From Ditylenchus dipsaci (lineage: Eukaryota; Nematoda; Chromadorea; Rhabditida; Anguinidae), in the NCBI GenBank assembly GCA_004194705.1, contig SADC01000967.1, forward strand, positions 1 through 64,000: a stretch of 64,000 nt of DNA, given 5' to 3'. A program made the position numbers and the translations under genes. The notes beneath the pieces are model-generated. The model saw only the letters and a list, made by a program, of their open reading frames with translations. It did not search any database and was not told the DNA's origin. This document shows positions 44,933 through 56,100 of this stretch, one piece after another. Every line of letters begins with the position of its first letter. Positions within the stretch are counted from its first letter, which is position 1.

Positions 44933-45110
44933 CCAGGGTGTCGGTCATTTGAGTCTGTCATGCTAATGCAGACTGTCGGCCTAATAAAGTGTTATTAGTC
45001 CGCTTACTTATGGTAGTCGAAAGATGCCCGCAAAAATGACTTTTGTCTAGGAATGTTCGACATGCATCTTTTATTTTACCTTAAATTATTTTGGGAGATG
45101 TATTTTGCCA
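44933..45110. repeat. Repeat L, copy 1 (unoccupied site for family F)
   Basis: GGGTGTCGGTCATTTGAGTC, then GACTTTTGTCTAGGAATGTT CGACATGC and GGGAGATGTATTTTGCCA. Matches 46835-46940 joined to 47523-47590, where a family F element is inserted. It continues into repeat K copy 3. Confidence 0.75.
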
Positions 45111-45195
45111 CAATTTACCCCTTTTGTCAAAATCTTTCTATTTTTTACAGAAATAGACAAATAATACTGAAAAATATATGCATCTTTTTTTTTGT

Positions 45196-45440
45196 TTAAA
45201 AATGTTGTGAGCAGCCTTGTTAACTTGTGAAATGTTGTGCAATAAATATTTCCTTTATAGAAATAAAAAAGTTTATTTTTTTACATAACATTGAAGTTGC
45301 CACGCGAGGAAACAGAAAAAATAAATTTTTTTCTCTGAAACTAATGTTAAATAAAAACAAAACATAGCAATTACCCGAACAAATTATCAGCGAGCAAATA
45401 CCTATTTCAAAAGGCAGCCTTAATTATCATGTATTTGTTG
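45196..45440. repeat. Interspersed repeat K, copy 3
   Basis: AGCAGCCTTGTTAACTTGTG, ATAACATTGAAGTTGCCACG, AAAAGGCAGCCTTAATTATC: homologous to 38860-39030 and 41455-41620. Confidence 0.65.
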
Positions 45441-45654
45441 TTCAATAAGTTTGGCTATTTTCAACTTTTTTGGTCGAATTTTCAAATTCTGATATCTAAG
45501 ACTCACATTATTTTGCTCAGTTAACTAATGAAAAATTCATAAATCCGCAAAAAATTTGAAGAAATTTGATTTTTTTGACCACCCTGTGGTCAGAAAAATC
45601 GACATATTTCAAATTCTCCCAAGACGAAATTTAATTTTTTTGCTTATGTATTTA

Positions 45655-45900
45655 CCGTATTTTCTCTATTAATCCCGCTTCCTGAAAACCGGTATTACTT
45701 AAATCCATTCTCGTCCTCTTATACCAGGTTTTTTGTTTTCGAACGCCACATATGCTATATACCAAAATGTAGCTGGGAATCTGCGCTACATTTTGGTATA
45801 TAGCATATGTGGCGTTCGAAAACAAAAACCCGGTATAAGAGGAGGAGAATGAATTTAAGAATACCGGATTTTGGGCAGGGGATTAATAGAGAAAATACGG
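45655..45900. mobile_element. 246-bp palindromic CCGTATTT-type MITE
   Basis: CCGTATTTTCTCTATTAATC to GATTAATAGAGAAAATACGG, TA at 45653-45654 and 45901-45902. The central arms are perfect over CGAACGCCACATATGCTATA. Confidence 0.92.
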
Positions 45901-46054
45901 TACTCATACGTGACATTCTCGTTTTTTGCTAAATAAAATTCGAAATTTCGTTTTGGCAGGATATTTCCAATTTTTTTGAACCACAGTGAGAAGAAAGCAA
46001 AAAGTCAAAGTTTTATAAACTTTTTTTATGCTGATTTTTTGACTTATTCATGGG

Positions 46055-46457
46055 CAGTGTTTTCAAAAATCCCACTATCACACTTGGTCACACTAACTTC
46101 ATTTCTCCTTTTCTCACAAATTTTGTTTTCGTATTTCGGATATTTTTGTACTGTTTTGTAGCTGAGATAATTCTCTATCGATTTACATTTAAAATATTTC
46201 GGTGCAATTCAAGTGCGACAATTCCACACCAAAATCACACTAAAAATAACACTTTGTCACAAAAGTGTGATTTAAAGTAACAGTTGGCGTGATTTTGACA
46301 CAAATTATTTTAACTGGGGTGTTTGACCACTGAATCGATAGAGAAATATCTACAAATTCGTACAAAAATATCCAAAATACGAAGACAAAACTTATGAGAA
46401 AAGGGTAGGTGAAGTTAGTGTGACCCAAAGTGTGAGGTGTGATTTTTGAAAACACTG
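46055..46457. mobile_element. hAT-type MITE with perfect 8-bp duplication
   Basis: CAGTGTTTTCAAAAATCCCA at the left and inverse GGTGTGATTTTTGAAAACACTG at the right (read in two halves), flanked by a direct TTCATGGG (46047-46054; 46458-46465). An 8-bp duplication with CAG-type ends is the hAT signature. No coding. Confidence 0.93.
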
Positions 46458-46834
46458 TTCATGGGTTAACCAACTGAAATGGTTCGCATTTAGTAAATTT
46501 TTGTAAATCGTGTTTAAACGCCTCCTGTGTGATTTTTAGGTGCTCAAACCATAAAAAAGCTATTTTCTAACACTTTTCCACTTACACAACCCGATTTTTT
46601 GAAAAACAAATTTTGTCCAATATTTGACTTTTCGCCTTGTGGGACCAAGGCAATCAAGTTTCTGGTCAAATTTTGGTCAAAAAAGGTTTTTTTCAAAAAT
46701 TGGTCTTTTATGTGGAGAAGTGTTAGAAAAACAGCTTTTTATCGTTTTTAAGCACATAAAATTATTTAGGAGTCGTTTGAACACGATTTACAAATGCGAA
46801 ACCACCCAAAGCATACAAATCATAAAATAAGTCA

Positions 46835-46940
46835 TTTTAGGGTGTCGGGTTATTTGAGTCTGTCGGGCTAATAGAGACTATCTGTTTAATAGAGCATTTA
46901 CAGTAGTCGAAATATGCCGAATGGATGACTTTTGTCTTAG
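46835..46940. repeat. Repeat L, copy 2, left part
   Basis: GGGTGTCGGGTTATTTGAGT, CTGTCGGGCTAATAGAG, GATGACTTTTGTCTTAG: continues after the inserted family F element at 47523 (CGATATGCA...). Confidence 0.7.
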
Positions 46941-46948
46941 AAAATTCG

Positions 46949-47513
46949 GCGCTACTATGATACCCACCCAAAAAATGCTTCTTTGATATACCCCTACCAA
47001 TCCTCGGACCTACTTCGATATACCCCACCAAAAATAGACTCTTTAAGAATGGTCAAAAACTTTTTCAAGTCATAATTTTGCCATAAAAAGGCAAAAAAGG
47101 CAATTTAAAGAGGACAAAGGGCTGTATTGAGAGGGGAAAGACGAAAAGGGTCACTTTAGAGGGCCACTTCAGGGTACTCAAAGAGAGCCCACGAAGGGGG
47201 AGCAGGGGCTTGAGAGTTAGAGATGCGCGCACTGACTCACCTTAGACATGATGCTGAGAAGTACTCTTGATCATAAAATGCATTTAGAGGCTCTTATTGC
47301 CCAGCTCCAGTGACCAAACGGTGTAGAACAATCAAAATGGCTTAAAGGGCTTTAAAAAAGCGGCCCCCTATCATTCTTTTCCCGTCCCAATACAGCCCAT
47401 AATTCCTTTGAAATTTCTTTTTTGGTCTTTTATAGCAAAATTATCGCTCAAAAATGCTTTCTAGACACTCTTAAAAAAGTCAATTTTTGGGAGGGGAACA
47501 TCATAGTAGCGTC
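46949..47513. mobile_element. MITE family F, copy 3, with 9-bp duplication
   Basis: GCGCTACTATGATACCC and inverse GGGAGGGGAACATCATAGTAGC(GTC), flanked by direct GAAAATTCG (46940-46948; 47514-47522). The related sequence at 45040-45065 has no insertion and a single copy of the site. Inside: AAGGGGGAGCAGGGGCTTGA and other pieces shared with copies at 18756 and 52130. Confidence 0.85.
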
Positions 47514-48021
47514 GAAAATTCGATATGCATTTTTTATTTCACCAAAAATTATTTTGCCAGATGTATTTTGCCAAAGTCCCACTCTTTGGAAAAAGCTTTC
47601 TCTGAATTTTCACAGCAACGCACAAGAAGAAATAATATTTTTGGTTTGTGACCACAATTCTTGTTCAAATTTGGCGCTTAAAATCCAAGCAAAAGACGTA
47701 GTTTGTGAGCTTCACCTTTTAGAGTCAATTTTTCTTTGCTTTTCTAAATGCTTTGAACACATTGATAGCCAGTCTTGTCATCTATTGATCTTTGGACCGA
47801 AGAGATACACACCAAAGTGGATTATGGCGGCCAGCTCCCATGCTACAGGCGATGAGAGTTGCCAGCCAGTTCCCAGAACATGGTCGCCTGCAAAACTTCC
47901 ACTGGAGACATTGTGCATGTAGAAGTGGGTTTAAGTTGGAATTTTGTTACTTAGAATTTAAAAAAGAAATTCGGACAGCTATGTGAAAAAAATTCCATGG
48001 TAAAAATTTTCTGCTTTCCAG

Positions 48022-51000
48022 CTAGAAGTGCTGCGACAGTGCAATACTTTCAAGCAAAAGTACGAGCGCTCCAACCTGGATGCTGCCTCATCCTGTTCTC
48101 AGTCAAAGAAATTAAAACACCTGTGTTCTGCAAAGTGGTAGAATGGTGCAGGAATCACGTAGGTGGTCAAATTTTGGTTTGAAAATTAGATCTAGCTAAG
48201 TGCTTGAGCCTAAAGCATATAGTTCCATATAGCCCATCATTTAGCCTATATCGAAATGACCCAAAATTTTGATGACTTGATGAGCATAGAAATTTACGAA
48301 ATTCGAATTTCTCGGAACCAAACTAATTTGGTCAATAATGTTTACAACAGTGTTGTAAATCTGGGCACCTGCTAAACTTCAGGCATCTGTTCCCAGCAGC
48401 TTTTAATGTTAATCAGCCTGGTGCCGCGGATCATTAGGTAGCTCAAGACATTGGCTCCGGTTAAGAATAAAAAAAATTAGTCATTTAACCCTTTAACATA
48501 GCGGCACCGCCGGTGCCGGAACAATTAAAAGTGAAATTTTGGTACTATTCCATTGTACGCCCCCCCCCCCCCTCCAAAAGAAGCTATTCCATTGTACCAA
48601 CCCCCCCCCCCCCCTCAAAACCAACTTTTTCATATGCACTCAAAAACCATTTTATGTAATAATTTTGCCATAAAAAGGCCAGAACAGCCATTTAAATAGG
48701 TTTAAGGACTGTATTGGGAGGGAAGGGACCACTAATAAATAAGGGTTTAAGGCATCCTCAGACCCAGAAACTTGTGGAGACCCAAATACATAAAGTACTT
48801 AAAAGGGCTCTCAAGGGACATCCGGGTGGCTTCGGAGGTAGTTATGCCTGAGCCAGGACTCTGTGAAGGAAAGAAAGTCGAAGCCAAAAGCCGGAAAGGC
48901 AGGAGACCCTTTCGGCCGATAAATTGAAGATGTTGAACATAGTTTTGAATACTGGGGCCTACCGCATAAATAACTCTGGTATGCATGTTTTTTCATGCAT
49001 CCAGAGTCACCTTCTCGGAATCATGTCTAAGGTATGTGGGTGTGCGCATCTCAATGGTAATAGCGGCGAAATTTGCGAAAATCAAATAATAATTTTATAT
49101 TTAAAATCTTTTTGCAACCCGTCAATGGGATTTTCATTAGGTTGACAAACCCATTTCTCAACTCCCCCCCCTTTAAAAGAGTTAAATGACTAATTTTTTT
49201 ATTCCTAGCCCAGAGCCGATGTCTGAGCTACCTACCGGCTGAGTAATATTAAAAACTGCTAGAAACAGGTGCCTGGAGTTAAGCCGGTGCCGAGATTTAC
49301 AACACTGATTTTCAAATTTTGTGTGCATCTAAATATTACTATAATGGCTTAAATTCTTTCACCCGTCAAATTATTCTTTTACCCTGTTAAAGTTTACAAC
49401 TCGGTTTTATCCTGAAAACGTCTCAATTGGGTTTCAAGTTTTATATCAGCATGTAGCCCCGGATCTTAGCTTTTCAGCAAGCATCAACTGATTTGCTGAG
49501 ATTTTAAAAGTTGGAGAAAAAGTATTTATACGGAAGAAAATTTTTTAAGAAAGATAGTCTATACAAGACTTTTTTTCTACAATGTTGAAATCATAGTGAG
49601 CAAGTTAATAGCTCGTTAAAAGTAGGGTTGTACCGGTTCGGTTAACCGACCGGTCAGTAAACCGAACTGGAACGATTTTGGCCAAATAACCGGAACCGAA
49701 ACCCGGGTACGGAAAAATCCGGTTAGCCGAAAACCGGTAAAGCAAAATTTCGGTTAATTTACGACAAAAAATAAACCGAAAACCGGGTACAAGCCGGTTA
49801 ACCGACCGAAAAAACTGAAAACCGTAACGAAACCGGGTTTGCGAAAAACCCGATTAACCGAAAACCGGGTAGGGCCGAATTAACCGGAACCGTACAACCC
49901 TAGTTAAAAGGCGGTGCTCTAGGGCTACACAGTAGTTTGAAAAATTTCGAAAAATTCGAAAAGATGTTAAAGAAATTTTTTGGAGAAACAAATTTTTTAG
50001 TAAAAGAAGAGTAAAAAAATTTGACAGGGAAAGTACTTACAGCCGCGTCCAGGGTGGAGCAAGTATTTTTCGATTTTCGAATGGCTGTATTTTTTAAATC
50101 TTTATGAGCGCATAAACCAGATCTAATTTTGATCAGATAGATAACCACGGAAGTTTTTGTTTAATACAAAAACCACTACAGTCGAACTTGGATAACCGGA
50201 CACCACTAAAAGTTCGTTCCCCAGCTGGGTCCGACACTTTTTAGACCTTTTTTTAATGCTTTTGTCAATTTTTTGTTTCTACAGTTTGGTCCTAAATATC
50301 TCAACTATGCGATTTTTCCAATCGTTTTTCAAAATCCAAAAACTTTTCACTTAAAAAAGCAAAACCTCGATAACAGGACACCTATTTTCGAAAAAGGGTG
50401 TCCGGTTATCGAGATTTTGGTTTTTGAGAGTGAAAAATTTTTGGATTTTGCAAAATCGGCATCCTTGCTATATTTGGACCAGACTGTCAAAACAGAACTA
50501 GCAAAAATATTCAGAAATCGGGTTTAAAAAAAGTGTCGGACCGGATGCGGGAACGAACATTTTTGGGTGACGGATTATCGAGGTTTGACACTAATACTAA
50601 CACTAATACTAAAATAATACTAACAGAATTTTCAAAACCTATAATAGTAGGCTAGTGGGCTTAAAAATTAATTCCCTTCGTTTTTATCAGAAAATACTCC
50701 AACTTTTTCCCCGTTATTTGGGACTAGAGCAGCAGGCGCATATCGGCGACTTTATCGTATTTTGAAATTTAGTTTATATTATTATTTTTTGAATAAAAAA
50801 GAAATTCATTACATTGCCCCGTGATTACCTTTTCTTGTGCACCTTTCGAAAGAGGTTATAAGTGTCACAACCTGACCACTCTTATGAAATTTTCCCATAA
50901 AATTTTCATTTTTTAACTACAAAGGGTGAAATCTCAAAATTTTTCGAAGCGATTTCTAAATCTGAAAGTCAAAGGTGCATTTGCCGTTAAAACAGCATTT

Positions 51001-51665
51001 AAATGAGTACAGGGCTTAATTGTACCTGAGCCCCCCCCCTCGCTAATCTGAACCTAAGCCCAGCCCCCCCCTTCCACTCACTTGAACCTGAAAAAAAAAC
51101 AAAAAAAAGTGACTGGGGGGGGGGGGGGGGGCGTCTCAGGTTCAGATGAGTGGGGGGTCTCAGGTTCAAGTGCTCCGATTACAGACTCACCTAGTAACAT
51201 ATTTCTCAGAAACCGGCGCAACCACTCAAAATGGCGACATACACACACAGCCAACCAAAACACTATATAGAGATAAAAAATTTTAAACTTTTCCAATCAA
51301 AAGTAATTCTAATTTCCCCATTATTTAAAATTCAACCTTAAAATTTTTGCTGTAATTAAAACCAATCAATTTTTCAGGTGTGCCAGAGCCCGTAGTCCGA
51401 GTAGATCCCAACACCGGAGAGCGAATATGGTTTGACCTAACAGACTACGAGAGAAACTTTTTTGAAGTGCCAGTGGACGAACTAGCAGAACTGCTGAGTG
51501 CAGGCAACTACCTAGATCTGAAGTCCCTCTATTTATTCGGCTGTCAGTCCATGGCCGCCTGATGAAAGGCAAGTCGGCGCAGGAACTAAGGATATGTTAA
51601 AGGACTCCACCTTCCTAAGAAACAGTTCTAAACGCCAACAGCAGTTGAGAAAGCGCCAAAGTTGA
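48022..51665 (+). CDS. Skp1-like protein (SCF ubiquitin-ligase adaptor), divergent
   Basis: Two exons recognised: 48022-48162 and 51378-51665; the N-terminus is uncertain (a possible earlier piece lies at 47580-47720). Exon 1 contains KEIKTPVFCKVVEWCRNH, matching the Skp1 'LPNV...iLkKViqWC.hH' helix; the splice joins in phase to VGVPEPVVRVDPNTG. Exon 2 has WFDLTDYERNFFEVPVDELA, ELLSAGNYLDLKSLYLFGCQ, then after single-base shifts MKGKSAQELR and DMLKDSTFLRNSS, the Skp1 C-terminal helices that bind F-boxes. It ends in a basic RQQQLRKRQS tail where Skp1 normally has NDFTPEEE..WC. Both shifts fit one missing base (GCC, AGG). AATAAA near 51757. Intron about 3.2 kb, full of transposons. Confidence 0.78.
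48358..49307. mobile_element. hAT-type element carrying a nested family F copy
   Basis: CAGTGTTGTAAATCTGGGCA at the left and inverse CCGAGATTTACAACACTG at the right; flanking 8-mers GTTTACAA and ATTTTCAA agree at six of eight positions. The interior (about 48530-49170) is family F material: two poly-C tracts and CATGTCTAAGGTATGTGGGT. In the Skp1-like intron. Confidence 0.8.
49623..49902. mobile_element. hAT-type MITE, TAGGGTTG ends, 8-bp duplication
   Basis: TAGGGTTGTACCGGTTCGG and inverse CCGGAACCGTACAACCCTA, flanked by a perfect GTTAAAAG (49615-49622; 49903-49910). The interior is built of AACCGG/CCGGTT phrases in both orientations. Confidence 0.92.
50179..50590. mobile_element. Pogo-type MITE with long arms
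   Basis: CAGTCGAACTTGGATAACCG, AAAGTTCGTTCCCCAGCTGG and GTCCGACACTTTTT at the left are inverted at the right (AAAAGTGTCGGACC, GGGAACGAACATTTTTGG, ATTATCGAGGTTTGAC). TA precedes it; the right edge is less certain. A central hairpin repeats GATAACaGGACACC. Confidence 0.8.
51113..51133. repeat. Poly-G tract, mirrored by nearby C tracts
   Basis: A long uninterrupted G run, preceded by poly-C runs at 51032-51040 and 51065-51071, with CTCAGGTTCAGATGAGTGGG/GCTAATCTGAACCTGA inversions. It may form a hairpin or G-quadruplex. Confidence 0.7.
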
Positions 51666-52129
51666 GCCAGCCAAATGAGTATGCAGTAAAACCAAATGTG
51701 AATTTTCAAAGTCCAAAACTAATTGTAAAATTGTTTTTTCCAAGTTTTAAACACTTTAAATAAATGTGTTGTTTATGTTGTTTGGCAAATAGTATTAGGT
51801 CTGTAGATAAAACTAAAATCAACCAATGCTGATGGTGAATATCAAATTTTTGCCGAAAATTTTTTTGGAAACAGATTGGCTAAAGTTTCTTTTACCAAGT
51901 TCTCCTAAAAAAGTATTTTGACCACTTTTTTTGAGTTTTTCCAGTCTTAATAAGGCTAGAAAAAAAGTTTCACGATGCAGGAAAGACATTTTTGAACCTT
52001 TTTTTTTATTTTTTGCTTTTGAGAGACCAAAAAAACCAACCAAAATGAGTGTTCAAAGTAAAGAGTATCAGATACCTAAAAGGGGGAGGATTACCTTAAA
52101 AATGACTTGGCAAAAAAAGCCTATATATG

Positions 52130-52604
52130 CATTTTATGGTACTTCTCGGAATCATGTCTAAGGTAAGTGCGTGCGCGCATCTCTAACTCTCAAGCCCCCT
52201 GCGCCGCCTTCGGGGGCGCAGGGGGCTTGGGGCTTGGAGTTGAGATGCGCACACCCACATACCTTAGACACAAATCACTCGAAAGTGACTCTGGATGCAT
52301 GAAAAAGCATGCATACCAGAGTTTATTTATGCGGTAGGCCCCAGTATTCAAAACTATGTTCAACATCTTCCTTTTTGTTCAAATTGGATAATTTTGGTCT
52401 ATTTCCACCCAAATACAGACCTGAATCCCTTTAAAAATGGTCAAAATGGGTGATTTTGGGTGGTCCCAAAATTCAGTTTTTTATTGACCAGAAGTTAAAA
52501 ATACAGTCTTTTTTGAACTTCTGAGGCCATTTTAGGTCGATATAGAGTGTTTGGAAACACTTTTAAAAAAGTTGATTTAAGGGGGGGGTATATCCAAGTA
52601 GCGC
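52130..52604. mobile_element. MITE family F, copy 4 (left edge uncertain)
   Basis: Core palindrome CCCCTGCGCCGCCTTCGGGG, AGATGCGCACACCCACATAC, GATATAGAGTGTTTGGAAAC and a right end GGTATATCCAAGTAGCGC, as in copy 1. The left terminus was not found. Confidence 0.7.
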
Positions 52605-53180
52605 CAATTTATCTTATTTATCACAAAATTTTATTTTTGTTCTGTGAAAAAGGTTTCACCCAAAAGCTGAAAAAAGTCAGGTCCACTTGAAAACTTCAAA
52701 GGTCATTTTCGGCATCGGATCCTACCCCATTCACAGAAATTTCATATAAAGCCAAGGGATAAGCTTTTTGATAGCTGATAATTTAGTTTGGTCAGTTAGT
52801 CACAAAGTTCGATAAAATTGGTTTTTCGGTCAAAAGTCATAGCGAAAATGGCTATCGGACTCTTGTTACAGGTCCAGGTCCCAAATTAGAAAAAAATCGC
52901 AATTAAATTGGCGCATTTAAAATATAAAGGCACATTTTTTAAGCATTATTGTTTCGTAACTAACATTTTGAACAGAGTTAAAAGAACAGTCATCATCGTG
53001 ACCACAATATTTGCATCTGTTTAGTTTCGACACATTTCTTATCACTAACTTTTGAAAAAAAATATTCTGAAAAGTTTGGAAGAAAATTCTAAAAATTTTA
53101 TTTTTTATTTCGCATTTTTGCCATAATTTTGTTCACTTTTTTACAAACTTTTTACTAATAAATAATTTTGTTCCGTTAAG

Positions 53181-56100
53181 ATGGATAAATTTATTAGCAT
53201 CCCTCTCAAAACAACCTTTGATATTGACCTGACCAAGTCACTCAAAAAAAGCATTGACTCCAACTACTCCGGCCTATCTAAACTGGTCACCAACCAAACT
53301 CTGAATGGCATTGCTGAACTCAACAAATGCGAAGCAGGGTCTGTGCTCAGACACTGCAAAAGGACCAGGAATCTCTAGAAATGTTGATGAGGTAAGGATT
53401 TTAATAACCTGAACTGATATAGCATTAGTTCTTTTTTTTTTCAGGTACTACGACCAGTTGAGCGTAGTCGAGAGCAAACTACCCATTCCTGCCCAGTTGC
53501 CTATTGCCTTTAAGTGGAACGATGCTTTTGACAAGGGCACTCGCTTTCGATTCCAGCTTCTCTGAGTGAGTTTTTATTTGTGAACATTAGTTGATAGATA
53601 AATAAATTAATAGCCACTAACAAGAGAACGGTTTGAAAGAGGGAGAAAAGCCATTTAGGTTTGAAAAAGTGGCCTCGGTGGCGCAGTGCGTAAGCGTTTG
53701 TATTTATCGATTCCACGTGGTGGCATGCTATTTTTTCGCTTTTTGGCCAGTTTCAGAGGTGATTAGACTGTTTTGGTGCCAGATCGGAACCAGCCGCCTG
53801 AATTACTCCTATAACTGGTTAAACAAGCCAAAATAGAGGCAGTGCACGCATGCGGTATCGAACTTGCGCACGCTTTTAAGACCATGAAACACAACAGTTA
53901 TGCACGGCGCCATGGAAGCGACTTTTTCAAACCTAAATGGCTTTTCCCATTCCTTTAAAATTTCTCCTGCAAACACTCCATAATTAAAGTCACTCTCAAA
54001 AAATTTTACGCTTTTTCGAAACGCTGAAGCCGAAAACAGGCTTATAGCCTTCCATGTGTCGAATCACAGAAGTCTTTTTTAGATGCCTTGGCCCCTCAAG
54101 CTGAAATTTTTACGATTAAAAACCTTATAAAAGTCACCCTGGATGATCAAAGCATTCTAAAAGATAAAATCTGTGCGGTAAGACCCAGGGAGGTTTTCCT
54201 GTTTTTCATGGAAAAGCATGGAAATATTTATTTTAAAACAAAGTTACTACAGTCAAACCTCGTTTTTCCAGAACCCCAAAAGTTCGTTCCAGCCTTGAGT
54301 TCGACACTTTTTGAGCTCAATAGCTTTTGGACAAACAACGGACAAAATGAGAATTCTCGCGATATTTCAGGCTAGACTGGCATATCACATTGGGCACAAG
54401 GCTTCAAAACCTGAGCTAAAGAATGTGTCGGACCCAACTTGGGTCACCTAAGGCTGGAACGAACTTCTAGGAGTACCGATAAACGAGGTTTTTCATTGCA
54501 TATGAAAAGTTCATGCTGTAGATTTTTTGTAGTCTGTATCCTAACACTTGAAAAGTGAAAGTATAAAGTTGAACGTGCGAGTGAGCCTATAATTTCATTT
54601 TCACATCGTTTTTAAAACTACCGTATTTTCCTATTAAGGAAGCTCTCTCTAATGATGAACCCCCTCGATTTTTTGACTAGGATTTTAGAGCTAGGGCCAT
54701 TTTCGATTTACAATTTCAACATTTTTGAAGGTTTGAAAAATAATGAACCCGGGTACGTTAATAGAGAAAATACGGTAGTCACAGCCGCAGCCGTACTTGG
54801 TTTTGTGTAAAAAGCCGCCGCCGCAGAGCTGCAAATACCAAAACCATCACTCTTACTTCAGACCCAATTTAGAGCCACTTTTTGATAAAAAAAAAGAGTA
54901 GGTATACATGCTTTATAACGTTGTAAACCACATAACCTCATCTACAAAACGATCCTTGTCACACCACATCTTGCTCACAATGTCAAACCTAAGTGTTGCT
55001 CAGTATTTCGGTTAGCAACACCTGAGAGCATTTAAAACTCTTCCAAAGCGCCCCAAATGTATTCACCGTAAACCTATATAATAAGAATCTCCGTCTAATA
55101 ATAGACCTCGCTCGATTTTAAAGACTTATATTTCAGCCATCAGAGTAAATGTTTTGCACATATCTTTTATGGACTTTTTTGGTTCCCACGAGCACTATCG
55201 ACTCTTTTTTTTTGCATTTTGGTTGAAAGCCCAAAATCTCGACATCAACCTCAAGTTTTCCCGATTTTCGAGAGCTGAAAAAAATTTACCTTTTAATAGT
55301 ACAAGTTTAACAGTAAATCCTCAAATGACACCAACCACTCTAACTATCACACGTCACTCCTAGCCCCGTATAGCAAACCAACCGTCGAACAATTGAACCA
55401 CCGATATTTACTGTACACTTCAAACTTTGATCTCAGTATGTATAGTTGTTACTGCTTCTTTGTTGCAAAATTGCTTTTTTCTCGCCGGTTGTTTTTTTGC
55501 AAACTTTTTTCGGGAGCGATGTGAACACATATAGAGCATTCGAAGGCGAAGGCAAAAATGGAAACCGACTCTCCACCAGAGCCCAGGGATCAGCAATTTG
55601 CCTTTTCGTAAATTAAAAGGTCGAAAAAGGGCAAAAAACTTGCCGTTTTGCTCTAAAGGGCAATTTGCTCTAAGGGAATGTTATATTTTTGGTAGATTTT
55701 CAGTCATTTATATGCAAAACTGTTAGATTACAGATCGGATTCATGTTCAGCTTAGTCGATATGCTTCTAAAGCAGATTTAATTAAACAGGTCAAATTTAA
55801 AAAAAAAACGAAAATTTGGATGTTTTTTTTCTTAAGTAGAATTTCAGATCACAGTGAGTTCTTACAGAATAATGATTTAAGAAGCATATCGACTAAGCTG
55901 AACATAATTCCGACGTGTAATCCAACAGTTTTGCATATAAATGACAAAAATCTACCAAAAATAAACATTTCTTAGGGCAAATTGCCCCGTAGGGCGAAAA
56001 AAGGCAATCTTTTGCTCTTTTTGATTTACAAAAAAAAAGGAAAATTGCTCATTCCTGCTAGTACCGCATCTTCATTTTTCAAATCTTAGCCTAAGTAACA

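Noticed and set aside
47422..47922. Long open frame as N-terminus of the Skp1-like gene
   Set aside because: Its start lies inside the family F transposon, and the residues (SLNFHSN...EEIIFLVCDHN) match the Skp1 N-terminus only vaguely; left out of the CDS.
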